Positions 15,473 to 25,346 of a DNA stretch of 64,000 nt are shown here, piece after piece; within the stretch, counting starts at the first letter, position 1; every line of letters begins with the position of its first letter. The stretch is from Stappia sp. MMSF_3263 (lineage in GTDB: Bacteria; Pseudomonadota; Alphaproteobacteria; Rhizobiales; Stappiaceae), in contig NZ_JASHIK010000017.1 in the NCBI RefSeq assembly GCF_030733745.1, positions 1 to 64,000 on the forward strand, in the 5' to 3' direction. The position numbers were made by a program, and so were the translations under genes. Below the pieces are notes generated by a model that saw nothing but the letters and a program-made list of their open reading frames with translations, made no database searches and was not told the DNA's origin.

Positions 15473-16784
15473 AGCGGAACCTCTCCGACAGGATCTGCGA
15501 AGGGGCGACGCCCAGATCGAGCAGCGCCTCCTCGACGGTTTCCATCATCGCCGGCGGCCCGCACAGGACATAGAGCCAGTCCCGGTGACGCGGCTCGGAG
15601 AAGAGCCGGCCGACAAGCGCGGCATCGATCATGCCGGTCTCCCCGTTCCAGTCCTCCGGCGGTTCGCTGACCACCTGCACCACTTCCGTGTGGTGGGCGC
15701 GGCGCATGCGGGCGAGATCCTCGGTGCAGGCGATTTGCGCCGCTGTCCTGTTGCCGTAGACCAGCCTTGTCGGCCGGGTGTCGCCATCGAGTTCCAGTTG
15801 CCGCAGCAGGCCGAGCATCGGGGCGATTCCCACACCGCCGGCGATGAAGGCGATGCCCAGCTCGCGGCGCCCGTCGATCGTCAGGTGGCCATGCGGACCG
15901 TCGACATGGGCGCGCGTGCCCGGCGGCACCTCGCCGATCATCCCGGTGGAATCGCCAAGCTCCTTGATGACGAAGCGCAGCAATGGTCCGTCACCGGGCG
16001 CGGAGGCGATCGAGAACGGGTTCTCCTTGAGCGAGAAGGCCTGTCCCGACAGGCCGATCCAGGCGAACTGGCCGGCCTTGTAGCGGAGCCCGTCATGACC
16101 GTCGGGCGCCAGCACCAGCTCCCAGGTGCGAGCCGCGAGACTGGCGACACGTTCCACACGCCACGGCCGCCGTGTCTTCAGCAGCGGTTTCACCGCATAG
16201 ACATAGGCAAGTGACAGGATGCTGACCGCCAGCAACCCGCTCCACAGCCCCGCGAGCAGCGGGTCCTGGCTGTAACGGCCCGCATGCAGGGCATGAACCT
16301 GCACGAGAACGGCGATCGCGAGAGCGCCCAGGCCATGCACAAGCCGCCAGGTCTCATAGGTCCAGGAGATGCGGTCGCGCCCCATGGACAGCAACACGAA
16401 GGCAGGTAGCAGAATGAAGGCGAAGACACCTGCGACGAGGCCTTCCGCCTCGAAGGTCAGCGTCAGCTGGCGGCTCGGATCGTAGGGCAAGGGACGGGCG
16501 AAGGGCAGCGTGTAAAGAAAGGGATGGATGAGCGCGAGCGCCAGCGCGGTGCGGGCCAGAAGCTGGTGAAAGCGCATGGTGACGTCGAGGCCGACACGCC
16601 CGGAAATGCTCCGAAAGCGGCCAGACAGCACGAACTCCATGAGCAGGATCGCATAGGCGAGAAGACCGGCGGCGGACGCGATCTCGTCCATAACCGGACG
16701 AGGCGGCCGCAGGCTTGCCGCGGCCAGAGCCAGCGGCGCCACGGCAACCGCCAGGTAGAGCAGGATCAGCGCCGCGCCCGGCAT
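15465..16784 (-). CDS. Ferric-reductase-like membrane flavocytochrome
   Basis: 439 aa protein with an N-terminal ferric reductase-like transmembrane domain (about residues 5-205, six helices) and a C-terminal ferredoxin-NADP reductase module. Two histidine pairs spaced about 14 residues apart, in RFHQLLARTALALALIHPF and VHGLGALAIAVLVQVH, fit two stacked b hemes. The FAD motif is NPFSIAS, the NAD(P) motif GGVGIAPMLGLL, and a late CGPPAMM. It should move electrons from cytosolic NAD(P)H across the membrane to ferric iron, oxygen or a periplasmic partner. Related MsrQ proteins lack the reductase module. A membrane microprotein gene overlaps its end. Confidence 0.85.
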   Translation of the reverse strand: MPGAALILLYLAVAVAPLALAAASLRPPRPVMDEIASAAGLLAYAILLMEFVLSGRFRSISGRVGLDVTMRFHQLLARTALALALIHPFLYTLPFARPLPYDPSRQLTLTFEAEGLVAGVFAFILLPAFVLLSMGRDRISWTYETWRLVHGLGALAIAVLVQVHALHAGRYSQDPLLAGLWSGLLAVSILSLAYVYAVKPLLKTRRPWRVERVASLAARTWELVLAPDGHDGLRYKAGQFAWIGLSGQAFSLKENPFSIASAPGDGPLLRFVIKELGDSTGMIGEVPPGTRAHVDGPHGHLTIDGRRELGIAFIAGGVGIAPMLGLLRQLELDGDTRPTRLVYGNRTAAQIACTEDLARMRRAHHTEVVQVVSEPPEDWNGETGMIDAALVGRLFSEPRHRDWLYVLCGPPAMMETVEEALLDLGVAPSQILSERFRYD

Positions 16785-16947
16785 GCCGTTCTCCCTTTGA
16801 GTGCCACCTCATCATAGGCGAGAGGCCCTGCCCGGCAATACCGCCAAACGCTGACAAGAATATTGCGCGCCCGCTCCCGCCCCCGCCTCCAGAGCGTCAC
16901 AATCCGCATCATAAGGTGATCTGCTATTCTCGGCGGAGGACGTTGTG

Positions 16948-17982
16948 ATGAAGGGTATTTTCCGGGTTCTTGCGATCCTTGCGGCGCTCCTGTCGGTGCA
17001 AGGCGCGGCGACCGCGCAGGATGTGCGTAGTGAGCGACTGCGATTTCCCGGCGGCGCGAACGGCATCGAGGTTCAGGGGCGGATCAGCGGCTATGAAACC
17101 GTCGACTATGTTCTTGGCGCAAGGGCCGGCCAGCGTATGAGCGTCACGCTCCAGAGCCGCAACCGCTTCGCCTATTTCAACGTGCTGGCGCCTGGCAGTG
17201 ACAGCGCCCTCTTCGTCGGCTCCCGGGACGGCGAGCGCTTCGACGCGGCCCTGCCGGTCTCCGGCGACTACCGCATCCGCGTCTACCTGATGCGCAACGC
17301 GGCACGTCGCAACGAGCGTGCCCGCTACACGCTCTCCGCCTCCATCGCGGGCCGGCCCGCCGGCAGGCCCGAACGGCCCGGCCGCCCTGCCCCGGACTTC
17401 GCGGACGGACTGGCCGGCGGCCCCGACTTCTGGGAAGTGACCGGCGTTGGCGGACGCGACTATCTCAACGTCCGCACCGGTCCCGGCACCCGCAATCCGG
17501 TGATCGCGCGGCTCTCCGACGGCGAGGTGCTGCGCAATCTCGGCTGCCGCATGGTGAGCGGTCAGCGCTGGTGCAATGTCGAGCGCCCGCGCGGCGGCGA
17601 CAATGGCTGGGTCGCCGGAGATTATCTGCGCGAGGCAAGCCGCCAGCCCGGCGCAGGTCGACCGGGCCGCCCTTCCCGCCCCGATCCGGCGCCGGATGCG
17701 CATGGCCCTGATTTCTGGGAGGTAACCGGCATCGGCGGGCGCGACTATCTCAATGTCCGCACCGGTCCTGGCACCCGCAATCCGGTGATCGCCCGGCTCT
17801 CCGACGGCGAGCTCCTGCGCAATCTCGGCTGCCGCATGGTGGACAGCCAGCGCTGGTGCAATGTCGAGCGCCCGCGCGGCGGCGACAATGGCTGGGTCGC
17901 CGGTGCCTTCCTGCGCGAGGCCGCCGCACAGCAGCAACCGGGCCGCCCCGAACGCCCGCGCCGGCCCCGTTTCGATCGCTGA
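16948..17982 (+). CDS. Exported protein with two bacterial SH3 domains
   Basis: 344 aa secreted or periplasmic protein. The signal peptide is residues 1-24 (MKGIFRVLAILAALLSVQGA then ATAQ). Residues about 30-130 form a beta-rich domain with VLGARAGQRMSVTLQS, similar to inhibitor-of-g-type-lysozyme-like segments. Two nearly identical SH3b domains follow (about 160-231 and 255-326), each with DFWEVTG, GGRDYLNVRTGPGT and RWCNVERPRGGDNGWV, separated by Pro/Arg/Gly linkers. ATG 16948 is chosen over GTG 16945 because GGAGGA lies 7 nt upstream. Likely binds cell-wall material; enzymatic activity is not evident. Confidence 0.8.
   Translation: MKGIFRVLAILAALLSVQGAATAQDVRSERLRFPGGANGIEVQGRISGYETVDYVLGARAGQRMSVTLQSRNRFAYFNVLAPGSDSALFVGSRDGERFDAALPVSGDYRIRVYLMRNAARRNERARYTLSASIAGRPAGRPERPGRPAPDFADGLAGGPDFWEVTGVGGRDYLNVRTGPGTRNPVIARLSDGEVLRNLGCRMVSGQRWCNVERPRGGDNGWVAGDYLREASRQPGAGRPGRPSRPDPAPDAHGPDFWEVTGIGGRDYLNVRTGPGTRNPVIARLSDGELLRNLGCRMVDSQRWCNVERPRGGDNGWVAGAFLREAAAQQQPGRPERPRRPRFDR
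17425..17923 (+). repeat. Tandem duplication of SH3b-coding unit
   Basis: Two copies of a roughly 214-bp unit, 17425-17638 and 17710-17923, with 285-bp period. Long stretches are identical at DNA level, including the segment coding for RWCNVERPRGGDNGWVAG. Few silent differences imply recent duplication or gene conversion. Confidence 0.8.
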
Positions 17983-18035
17983 TCACCGCGGGCCTGGCCG
18001 GACAATCATCCGTGCCAGGCTTGCGGCACCTGCCG

Positions 18036-18758
18036 TCAGGCCAGTGCCGGCTGGCCGTCGAGAAGGGCGAGCAAATCCGGCAACCCGTCGATGACAAGGT
18101 CCGCGCCGAGTTCTTCCGCCGGCACGGTCGTGTAGCCGCCGCGCACAACGATGACGCGCATCCCGGCGGCGCGCGCCGAGGCCACGTCGGCGGAACTGTC
18201 GCCCACCATCACCGCGTCGTCGGCCGAGGCGCCGAGAGCCGCGGCCGCGTGCAACAGCATCTCCGGTTCCGGCTTGCGGGTGGCGCAGGTGTCCCCGCCG
18301 ACCACGACCGCGACATGCGCGTCCATGCCGAAATGCAACAGGATTTCCCGCGAGAAGGCCTCGGGCTTGTTGGTGACGACCGCGAGTTTCAGGCCGGCAC
18401 GAACGCTGTCCTCCAGCACGTCCATCGCACCTGGCAGAGGCACGGTCAGCCCGGTCAGGTTGTCCGCGTAGATGCCCATCATCCGCGCCGTCATCGCCGC
18501 ATGCGCTTCCGCGTCGAGGCTGTGTCCGCGAGCGATGAAGACACGTTCGACCAGCTTCGGGATGCCGTGGCCGATCATGGCGCGCACCTCGTCGACGCCG
18601 AGCGGCTCGAAGCCTTCGCTTTCAAGCAGCAGGTTGGCGGCGCGCGCAATGTCCGGCACGCTGTCGACCAGCGTTCCGTCGAGATCGAAAAGCAGTGCCG
18701 AAACACCCGTCATCGCCTTGTCGCCGGTCTTTCGGCCTGTCTTTCCAGTCACGCTCAC
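18036..18758 (-). CDS. gph: Phosphoglycolate phosphatase, HAD family
   Basis: 240 aa haloacid-dehalogenase hydrolase that removes phosphate from 2-phosphoglycolate, usually a salvage product of DNA repair or of RuBisCO oxygenation. Motif I is FDLDGTLVDS, motif II lies in LAVVTNKPE, motif III in GGDTCATRKPEPEML, motif IV in MVGDSSADV. The GTG start at 18758 is supported by GGAAGGA six nt upstream; ATG 18713 begins the conserved core and is the alternative. It follows the mannitol dehydrogenase gene after about 145 nt and may be transcribed separately. Confidence 0.87.
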   Translation of the reverse strand: MSVTGKTGRKTGDKAMTGVSALLFDLDGTLVDSVPDIARAANLLLESEGFEPLGVDEVRAMIGHGIPKLVERVFIARGHSLDAEAHAAMTARMMGIYADNLTGLTVPLPGAMDVLEDSVRAGLKLAVVTNKPEAFSREILLHFGMDAHVAVVVGGDTCATRKPEPEMLLHAAAALGASADDAVMVGDSSADVASARAAGMRVIVVRGGYTTVPAEELGADLVIDGLPDLLALLDGQPALA

Positions 18759-18902
18759 GCAACATCCTTCCTTCTGAACGAACGCCCTTCAGGGCGATCC
18801 GGACAGGCAGGGCATGGCGCTTGCGGCGCTGACCGCGAACAGGAACTCATGCCGCCCGGATTCCCGGGCGGACAATAAGGTGCTCGCCTGCGGGACACAA
18901 TG

Positions 18903-20384
18903 TCAGCCGGAGACCCTGGCCCCGGCATAGGCGGCAAGCGCCTCGCGAACGCCGCCTCGCCAGATCGCCGCAAGCGCTTCGGCGAATGCAGCGGAAAACA
19001 ACGGGTCGGCGGCAAGGTCGCCGAACACGCTGGCCATCTCGAGGAAGGCCTCCGGGCGGTCGCGGGCCGCCGTGGCGCGTCCGCGCAGTTCGTCCCGCCG
19101 TTCGTCGACGATCTCAATCGCCTCCCCCGCCTCGCCCGTTCCCGCGCAGTACCGGCACCACAAGGCTACCTCGAGCGCCAACCCGTCGATGGAAGCGCCC
19201 GCGCGAAGCCTGTCGCGCAGGGTAGGCAGGATGAATTTCGGCTGGCGGTTGGAGCCGTCGAGGCAGAGCCTTGGAACCGTGTCGCCGACTTCCGGGTTGG
19301 CAAAGCGTTCCTCGACGACCTGGAAATAGGCATCGAAGTCCACGCCCGGGATGGGAGCGAGCGTCGGGATCACCTCCCGGCGGGTGAGATGGCGCAGGAA
19401 GGCCGCCACATCGGGGTCCGACATCGCGTCGTGAACGAAGTGATGGCCGAGCAGCGCTCCGGGATAGGCGATCGCCGCATGTCCCCCGTTGAGAATGCGC
19501 AGCTTCATCAATTCGTGAGCGGCCACGTCGGAGACGAACTCGACACCGACCTCCTCCAGCCGCGGACGGCCGGCGGGAAAGTCATCCTCCATCACCCATT
19601 GCCGGAACGGCTCGCAGACGACCGGCGCCGTGTCATCGAGACGGAAGCGCTCGCGCAGCAGTTGCCGCTCGCGGTCCGACGTCGCCGGCGTGATGCAGTC
19701 GACCATGCTGTTGGGGAAAGCGACATTCGCGCCGATCCACTGTGCCAGGTCCGCATCGATCAGCCGCGCCAGCCCCAGCATCGTGGCCCGGGTGACGTGC
19801 CCGTTTTCCGGCAGATTGTCGCAGGACATCACAGTGAACGGCGCGGCGCCCACGGCATGACGGGCGCGCAGCGCAGCGATCAGGATGCCGAAAACGCTTT
19901 GCGGACGGTCAGGCTGCCCGGCATCGGCAACCATGTCCGGATGGTTGGCATCGAAACCGCCGGTCGTCGCATCGACATAGTAGCCGCCCTCCGTGATCGT
20001 CAGCGAGACGATGCGGATCTCGGGGCGTTTCAGCGTCGCGATGAGCGCGTCCGGGTCGACCTCTGCGAAATCGACCATCGCTCCCGTGACCCGCGCCGTC
20101 AGGCCGCCGGGATCGAGTTCGATGACGCTCGACAGCCAGTCCTGGCGGGCAAGCCGTTCGCGCATCGCCGCATCGCCCGGCCTGACGCCGGCACCGATCA
20201 CGGCCCAATCGTGGTCGATCCCCTTGTTGAAGAGACGATCCAGATAGACGATCTGATGGGCCCGGTGGAAATTGCCGACGCCGATATGAACGATGCCGGG
20301 CGAGAGCGCGCCGCGCGCATAGGCGGGCCTTGCGACCTCGTCGCCCAGATCGGGCAGGCTTGAAAGGGACAGGCTGGTCGTCAC
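18903..20384 (-). CDS. mtlK: Mannitol 2-dehydrogenase
   Basis: 493 aa NAD-dependent polyol dehydrogenase of the long-chain mannitol dehydrogenase family, oxidising D-mannitol (often also D-arabinitol or sorbitol) to the ketose. The Rossmann motif is HIGVGNFHRAHQ, followed by TITEGGYY and SCDNLPENG, and the catalytic lysine helix lies in HELMKLRILNGGH, where Lys and Asn/His are the catalytic residues. The GTG start is preceded by GAGGCG. It is the last gene of the smo block, as in Rhodobacter sphaeroides where mtlK follows smoS. Confidence 0.92.
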   Translation of the reverse strand: MTTSLSLSSLPDLGDEVARPAYARGALSPGIVHIGVGNFHRAHQIVYLDRLFNKGIDHDWAVIGAGVRPGDAAMRERLARQDWLSSVIELDPGGLTARVTGAMVDFAEVDPDALIATLKRPEIRIVSLTITEGGYYVDATTGGFDANHPDMVADAGQPDRPQSVFGILIAALRARHAVGAAPFTVMSCDNLPENGHVTRATMLGLARLIDADLAQWIGANVAFPNSMVDCITPATSDRERQLLRERFRLDDTAPVVCEPFRQWVMEDDFPAGRPRLEEVGVEFVSDVAAHELMKLRILNGGHAAIAYPGALLGHHFVHDAMSDPDVAAFLRHLTRREVIPTLAPIPGVDFDAYFQVVEERFANPEVGDTVPRLCLDGSNRQPKFILPTLRDRLRAGASIDGLALEVALWCRYCAGTGEAGEAIEIVDERRDELRGRATAARDRPEAFLEMASVFGDLAADPLFSAAFAEALAAIWRGGVREALAAYAGARVSG

Positions 20385-20464
20385 GTTCGCCTCGGATTGA
20401 TGCAGAGTCGGCCGCTGTCGGGGGAACGGACGGCCTCTCGCTTGGAAAGGAAGAGCAGGGACGC

Positions 20465-21238
20465 TCAGTTCATCCAGTTGCCGCCGTCGACATTGTAGGT
20501 CTGGGCCACCACGTAGGCGCTCTCCGGCCCGGCCAGGAAGACCGCCATGCCGGTCAGGTCCTCCGCCGTGCCCATCCGCCCATAGGGCACCGCCTCGCCG
20601 ACGAGCCGCTTCTTCTCGCCTGGCGCCCTGCCCTCGTATCTGGCGAAGAGTGCGTCGACGCCCTCCCAGTGCTCGCCGTCGACGACGCCGGGCGCGATGG
20701 CGTTGACGTTGATGCCGTGGCGGATCAGGTCGAGCCCGGCCGACTGGGTCAGGCTGATGACGGCCGCCTTGCTGGCACAGTAGACCGCGACCAGGGGCTC
20801 ACCCCGTCGCCCGGCCTGGCTGGCCATGTTGATGATCCGCCCGCCGCGTCCACGCGCGATCATCACTTTTGCCACCGCCTGCAACGTGAAGAGGCAGCCG
20901 GCGACATTGACGGAAAACAGCCGCTCGAAGCTGTCCCGCGTGATCTCGACGATCGGCGCGAGATCGAACAGGGCGGCATTGTTGACCAGGATGTCGATCC
21001 CCCCGAAGGCACGGTCGACCTCGCCCACAGCAGACCCGATGGAGGTCTGGTCGGTGACATCGAGGCGTATTGCCATCGCACCGCCGCCGATGGCGCCGGC
21101 GACCTCGCGCGCGCCCTCCAGATTGATATCGGCGACCGCGACCCTCGCGCCTTCGCGCGCATAGGCCTCGGCGAAGGCCCGGCCGATGCCGCGCGCCGCG
21201 CCGGTGACGAGCGCGCTCTTGCCCTCAAGCCGCTTCAT
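20465..21238 (-). CDS. smoS: Sorbitol dehydrogenase, SDR family
   Basis: 257 aa classical short-chain dehydrogenase, converting D-sorbitol to D-fructose (also galactitol or L-iditol). The cofactor motif TGAARGIG, aspartate ADIN for NAD preference, NNAALFD, catalytic serine in [12 protein letters not shown] and YCASK are all intact. The last residues, NVDGGNWMN, are the same type as characterised SmoS proteins, which end in GGNWM. ATGA overlap with the transporter ATPase puts it in the operon. Name is given on sequence pattern plus context. Confidence 0.9.
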   Translation of the reverse strand: MKRLEGKSALVTGAARGIGRAFAEAYAREGARVAVADINLEGAREVAGAIGGGAMAIRLDVTDQTSIGSAVGEVDRAFGGIDILVNNAALFDLAPIVEITRDSFERLFSVNVAGCLFTLQAVAKVMIARGRGGRIINMASQAGRRGEPLVAVYCASKAAVISLTQSAGLDLIRHGINVNAIAPGVVDGEHWEGVDALFARYEGRAPGEKKRLVGEAVPYGRMGTAEDLTGMAVFLAGPESAYVVAQTYNVDGGNWMN

Positions 21239-22233
21239 CGCACCGCCAGTCCGTTCTCGTCGAAGCGATGCAGGTGCTCGGGCATTGGCGAGAGGCGCAC
21301 CGCGTCGCCATGGCTGACACCGGCCTCGCCCTGGACGCGCACCGTCAACGGGTCGAGCCCTTCGACATGGACATGCAGGAACGTGTCGGAGCCCAGATGC
21401 TCGGCAACGCCGACCCGGCCGCTCCAGGCCCCGTCCTGCGCAAGCAGCAAGTGCTCCGGGCGGATGCCGATCGTGTGCGCACCGTGTTCCGCCGCCTTCT
21501 CGCCCGAGATGACGTTCATCTTCGGGGAACCGATGAACCCGGCGACGAAGAGGTTGCGCGGCGCCCGGTAGAGCTCCAGCGGCGAGCCGACCTGCTCGAT
21601 GCGACCGGCCCTGAGAACCACGATCTTGTCGGCCATGGTCATCGCCTCGACCTGGTCGTGGGTGACGTAGATCATCGTCGTCTTCAGCGATTGGTGCAGC
21701 TCGGAGATCTCCAGCCGCATGTTGACGCGTAAGGCCGCGTCGAGATTGGAGAGCGGCTCGTCGAAGAGGAACGCGGACGGCTCGCGCACGATGGCGCGGC
21801 CGATGGCGACGCGCTGGCGCTGGCCGCCGGAAAGCTGCCCGGGTCGGCGGTCGAGATAGTCGGTGAGGTTCAGCGTCCTTGCGGCCGCGTTCACCCGCCG
21901 TTCCTGCTCGGCCGGGTCCATCTTGGCCATCTTCAGCGGGAAGGAGATGTTCTTGCGCACGCTCATATGCGGATAGAGCGCATAGGACTGGAACACCATG
22001 GCGAGGCCGCGTTTGGCCGGCGGCACGTCCGTCGCCGGTCTCCCGTCGATCTCGATGTGTCCGCCGGTGACATCCTCCAGCCCTGCGATCAGGCGCAGGA
22101 GCGTCGACTTTCCGCAGCCCGAGGGGCCGACGAAGACGACGAACTCGCCATCCTCGATGTCAAGGTCGAGCGCCGGGATGACTTCGACGTCGCCAAAGGT
22201 CTTGGTGACCTGCCTGAGAGAGATCTTGCCCAT
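21235..22233 (-). CDS. smoK: Polyol ABC transporter ATP-binding protein
   Basis: 332 aa ATPase of the MalK/UgpC group. Walker [10 protein letters not shown]-loop [12 protein letters not shown], signature LSGGQRQR, Walker [13 protein letters not shown], then a C-terminal TOBE domain (about 240-330) with IGIRPEHL. It powers the sorbitol/mannitol importer encoded just upstream. It overlaps smoS by 4 nt and starts 11 nt after the second permease. Confidence 0.92.
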   Translation of the reverse strand: MGKISLRQVTKTFGDVEVIPALDLDIEDGEFVVFVGPSGCGKSTLLRLIAGLEDVTGGHIEIDGRPATDVPPAKRGLAMVFQSYALYPHMSVRKNISFPLKMAKMDPAEQERRVNAAARTLNLTDYLDRRPGQLSGGQRQRVAIGRAIVREPSAFLFDEPLSNLDAALRVNMRLEISELHQSLKTTMIYVTHDQVEAMTMADKIVVLRAGRIEQVGSPLELYRAPRNLFVAGFIGSPKMNVISGEKAAEHGAHTIGIRPEHLLLAQDGAWSGRVGVAEHLGSDTFLHVHVEGLDPLTVRVQGEAGVSHGDAVRLSPMPEHLHRFDENGLAVR

Positions 22234-22244
22234 GTTCCGGGTCC

Positions 22245-23075
22245 TTACTTGACGGCGCCGAAGGTGAGACCGCGCACCAGCTGCTTCTGGCTGAACCAGC
22301 CGAGAATCAGGATCGGAGCGATGGCCAGCGTCGAGGCGGCGGAGAGCTTGGCGTAGAAGAGGCCTTCAGGGCTCGAGTAGCTGGCGATGAAGGCCGTCAA
22401 GGGAGCGGCCTTGGCCGCCGTCAGGTTGAGCGTCCAGAACGCCTCGTTCCAGGCGAGAATGACGTTCAAGAGCAAAGTCGAGGCAATGCCGGGCACCGCC
22501 ATCGGGGTCAGCACGTAGACCACCTCGTCCCACAGCGAGGCGCCGTCCATGCGCGCCGCCTCGAGGATCTCGCCCGGGATCTCCTTGAAGTAGGTGAAGA
22601 GCATCCAGACGATGATCGGCAGGTTGATCAGGGTCAGCACCACCACAAGGCCGATGCGCGTGTCGAGCAGGCCGAAGTCGCGGAACATCAGGTAGATCGG
22701 GATCAGCACGCCGACCGGCGGCAGCATCTTGGTCGACAGCATCCACATCAGGATGTCCTTGGTGCGCTTCGCCGGAACGAAGGCCATCGACCAGGCCGCG
22801 GGAATGGCGATCAGCAGGCCAAGCAAGGTCGAGCCGAGCGAGATGATCACCGAGTTCATGAAATGCAACGGGTAGTTGGAGCGGGAGTTGACCTCGGCGT
22901 AATTCTCCAGCGTCCACTCGAAGGCGAGGAAGGACGGCGGCGAGGCGATGGCCTCGGCCTCGGTCTTGAAGCTGGTCAGGATCGTCCACAGGATCGGGAA
23001 GAAGATTGCCAGTCCGATCGCCCAGGCGATCAGGGTGACGACAAGCTGGCGGCGGCCGGAAACACGACGTGCCAT
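22245..23075 (-). CDS. smoG: Polyol ABC transporter permease, MalG type
   Basis: 276 aa membrane permease of CUT1 sugar importers. N-terminal helix is about residues 11-32, and the EAA coupling loop is seen as [23 protein letters not shown]. The C-terminus ([12 protein letters not shown]) is typical of MalG-like partners. It lies 3 nt after the first permease gene, so the pair is certainly coexpressed. Confidence 0.91.
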   Translation of the reverse strand: MARRVSGRRQLVVTLIAWAIGLAIFFPILWTILTSFKTEAEAIASPPSFLAFEWTLENYAEVNSRSNYPLHFMNSVIISLGSTLLGLLIAIPAAWSMAFVPAKRTKDILMWMLSTKMLPPVGVLIPIYLMFRDFGLLDTRIGLVVVLTLINLPIIVWMLFTYFKEIPGEILEAARMDGASLWDEVVYVLTPMAVPGIASTLLLNVILAWNEAFWTLNLTAAKAAPLTAFIASYSSPEGLFYAKLSAASTLAIAPILILGWFSQKQLVRGLTFGAVK

Positions 23076-23078
23076 GGG

Positions 23079-23951
23079 TCAGGCCTCCAGGTTCTTGCCG
23101 ATCATCCGCATCAGGAAGATCGCGACGATGTTGGCGAGGATGACGGCGACGATGCCGCCCGCGGAGCCGCCGCCGACATCGAACTGGAGCAGAGACTGGG
23201 CGTAGACGAGATAGGTGATGTTGGTCGAGGCGTAGCCGGGGCCGCCATTGGTGGTCACCAGGATCTCGGCGAAGACAGACAGCAGGAAAATGGTCTGGAT
23301 CAGGATCACCACGGTGATCGCCCGCGACATGTGCGGCAGCACGATGTGGACGAAGCGGCTGCCGAACTTGGCGCCGTCCATTTCGGAGGCCTCGAGCTGC
23401 TCCTGGTCCAGCGATTGCAGCGCCGTCAGCAGGATCAGCGTGGCGAAGGGCAGCCACTGCCAGGCGACGATGAGGATGATGGAGAAGAGCGGCGCGTGCG
23501 ACAGGAAGTCGAACGGCTCAAGCCCCACCCCCTTGGCGAGATGCGCGAAGAGGCCGTTGACCGGGTTCATGAACATGTTCTTCCACACCAGCGCGGAGAC
23601 CGTGGGCATGACGAAGAACGGCGCGATCACCAGGATGCGCACGATCCCCTGCCCCCACATCGGCTGGTCGAGCAGCAGCGCGAGCGCCGTGCCGCCGACA
23701 ATGGTGATGACCAGCACGCCGCCGACCAGCAGCAGCGTGTTGGCCAGCGCCTCGAAGAAGGCCGGATCGGTGAGGAAGAACTCGTAATTGGCGAAGCCGA
23801 CGAACTGTTCCATCCCCGGCATCAGCAGGTTGTAGCTGAGGAAGGAGAAATAGATCGTCATCGACAGCGGCACGATCATCCAGCCGAGCAGAAGCAGAAC
23901 GGCAGGCGATAGCATGAGCCGCGCCGCGGCACGGGAATGAGCGGTTGCCAT
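23079..23951 (-). CDS. smoF: Polyol ABC transporter permease, MalF type
   Basis: 290 aa membrane permease and partner of the MalG-type subunit. It starts with a cytoplasmic stretch and helix LMLSPAVLLLLGWMIVPLSM, followed by YFSFLSYNLLMPG and VGFANYEFFLTDPAF, the usual CUT1 permease opening. The coupling loop lies in ALQSLDQEQLEASEMDGAKF. The GTG/ATG start is taken at ATG 23951; binding-protein gene ends about 80 nt upstream. Confidence 0.91.
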   Translation of the reverse strand: MATAHSRAAARLMLSPAVLLLLGWMIVPLSMTIYFSFLSYNLLMPGMEQFVGFANYEFFLTDPAFFEALANTLLLVGGVLVITIVGGTALALLLDQPMWGQGIVRILVIAPFFVMPTVSALVWKNMFMNPVNGLFAHLAKGVGLEPFDFLSHAPLFSIILIVAWQWLPFATLILLTALQSLDQEQLEASEMDGAKFGSRFVHIVLPHMSRAITVVILIQTIFLLSVFAEILVTTNGGPGYASTNITYLVYAQSLLQFDVGGGSAGGIVAVILANIVAIFLMRMIGKNLEA

Positions 23952-24032
23952 GGGTCGAACCCGTTCGGATCATCGGTTTTCGGGGATCCCGGGCCGGCCT
24001 GTCATGGCGGCCGGCCCGGTCGTCTGGTCGGC

Positions 24033-25346
24033 TTACTTGATGTAGCCGGCCCGCTTCATGGTGCGCTCCGTGGTCGCCTGCGCGTTCTGCAAGGCCTGGT
24101 CGATGCTGACCGAACCGGCGAGAGCGGCGGAGAACTGCTGCCCGACCGCGGTGCCAAGCCCCTGGAACTCGGGGATGGCGACGAACTGGACGCCGACATA
24201 GGGCACCTCGTCGACGGTCGGGTTCTGCGGATCGGCCGCGTTGATGCTTTCAAGCGTCATGCGGGCGAAGGGCGCGGCCTCCAGGTAGTCCGGGTTCTGG
24301 TAGAGCGAGGTGCGGGTGCCGGGGGGAACGTTGGCCCAGCCTTCCTTCTCCGCGACGAGCGCCAGATAGTCCTTCGAGGTTGCCCAGGCGATGAACGTCT
24401 TGGCCGCCTCGGTCTTCTGCGAACCGGCCGGAATGGCGAGGTTCCAGGCCCACAGCCAGTTGCCGCGCTTGCCCAGTCCCTTGTCGGGTGCAAGGGCGAA
24501 GCCGACCTTGTCGGCGACCGTGCTGTCATCCGGATTGGTGACGAAGGAGGCCGCCACCGTGGCGTCGATCCACATGCCGCACTTGCCGGTCTGGAACAGC
24601 GACAGGTTTTCGTTGAAGCCGTTGTTGGAGGCGCCCGGGGGGCCGTAATTGTTCATCAGGTCGAGATAGTCGGTCAGCGTCGCCTTCCAGGCATCGCCGT
24701 CGAACTGCGGCTTCCACTCCATGTCGAACCACTTGGCGCCATAGGAATTGGCCATGGCGGAGAGGAAGGCCATGTTCTCGCCCCAGCCGGCCTTGCCGCG
24801 CAGGCAGATGCCGTAGACCTCGTTCTCCTTGTCCGTCATCGCGGCGGCAGCCTGCTTGATGAAGTCCCAGCTGGGTGCATCCGGCATTTCCATGTTGGCC
24901 TTCTGCATCAGGTCCTTGCGGTACATGACCATCGAGCTTTCGCCGTAGAAGGGCGCCGCGTAGAGCTTGCCGTCGACGGTCAGGCCGCCGCGGATCGCCG
25001 GCAGCAGGTCGTCGACGTCATAGTCGGCGCCCAGGTCGTCGAGCTCGACCAGCCAGCCCTGCTTGGCCCAGATCGGCGCCTCGTAGGTGCCGATGGTCAT
25101 GATGTCGTACTGGCCGCCCTTGGTGGCGATGTCTGTGGTCACGCGCTGGCGCAGGACGTTCTCCTCAAGCGTCACCCACTCCAGCTCGATGCCCGGGTTC
25201 TTCGAGGTGAAGTCGTCCGTCAACTTCTGCATGCGGATCATGTCGCCATTGTTGACCGTGGCGATGGTGAGCTTCTCGCCGAGCGCCGGGCCGGCCACGA
25301 GCGTGATGGCGGTCGCGCCCAGCAGGGCACGGATAAGAGTGGTCAT
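24033..25346 (-). CDS. smoE: Polyol ABC transporter binding protein
   Basis: 437 aa family-1 periplasmic solute-binding protein with signal peptide about 1-23 (TLIRALLGATAITLVAGPALG). Mature sequence shows NNGDMIRMQKLTDDF and GIELEWVTLEENVLRQRV, with a WAWNLAIPAGSQ segment near the hinge, as in SmoE-type sorbitol/mannitol binders. ATG 25346 follows GGGAGGA at 6 nt; the longer frame adds only seven codons with no export function. First structural gene of the transporter, 324 nt after the regulator gene, with probable operators in that gap. Confidence 0.91.
   Translation of the reverse strand: MTTLIRALLGATAITLVAGPALGEKLTIATVNNGDMIRMQKLTDDFTSKNPGIELEWVTLEENVLRQRVTTDIATKGGQYDIMTIGTYEAPIWAKQGWLVELDDLGADYDVDDLLPAIRGGLTVDGKLYAAPFYGESSMVMYRKDLMQKANMEMPDAPSWDFIKQAAAAMTDKENEVYGICLRGKAGWGENMAFLSAMANSYGAKWFDMEWKPQFDGDAWKATLTDYLDLMNNYGPPGASNNGFNENLSLFQTGKCGMWIDATVAASFVTNPDDSTVADKVGFALAPDKGLGKRGNWLWAWNLAIPAGSQKTEAAKTFIAWATSKDYLALVAEKEGWANVPPGTRTSLYQNPDYLEAAPFARMTLESINAADPQNPTVDEVPYVGVQFVAIPEFQGLGTAVGQQFSAALAGSVSIDQALQNAQATTERTMKRAGYIK

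Noticed and set aside
18852-18871. Hairpin CCGCCCGG/CCGGGCGG between mtlK and gph as a terminator
   Set aside because: The stem is only 8 bp and lacks a T run in the direction of transcription, so it is not called.
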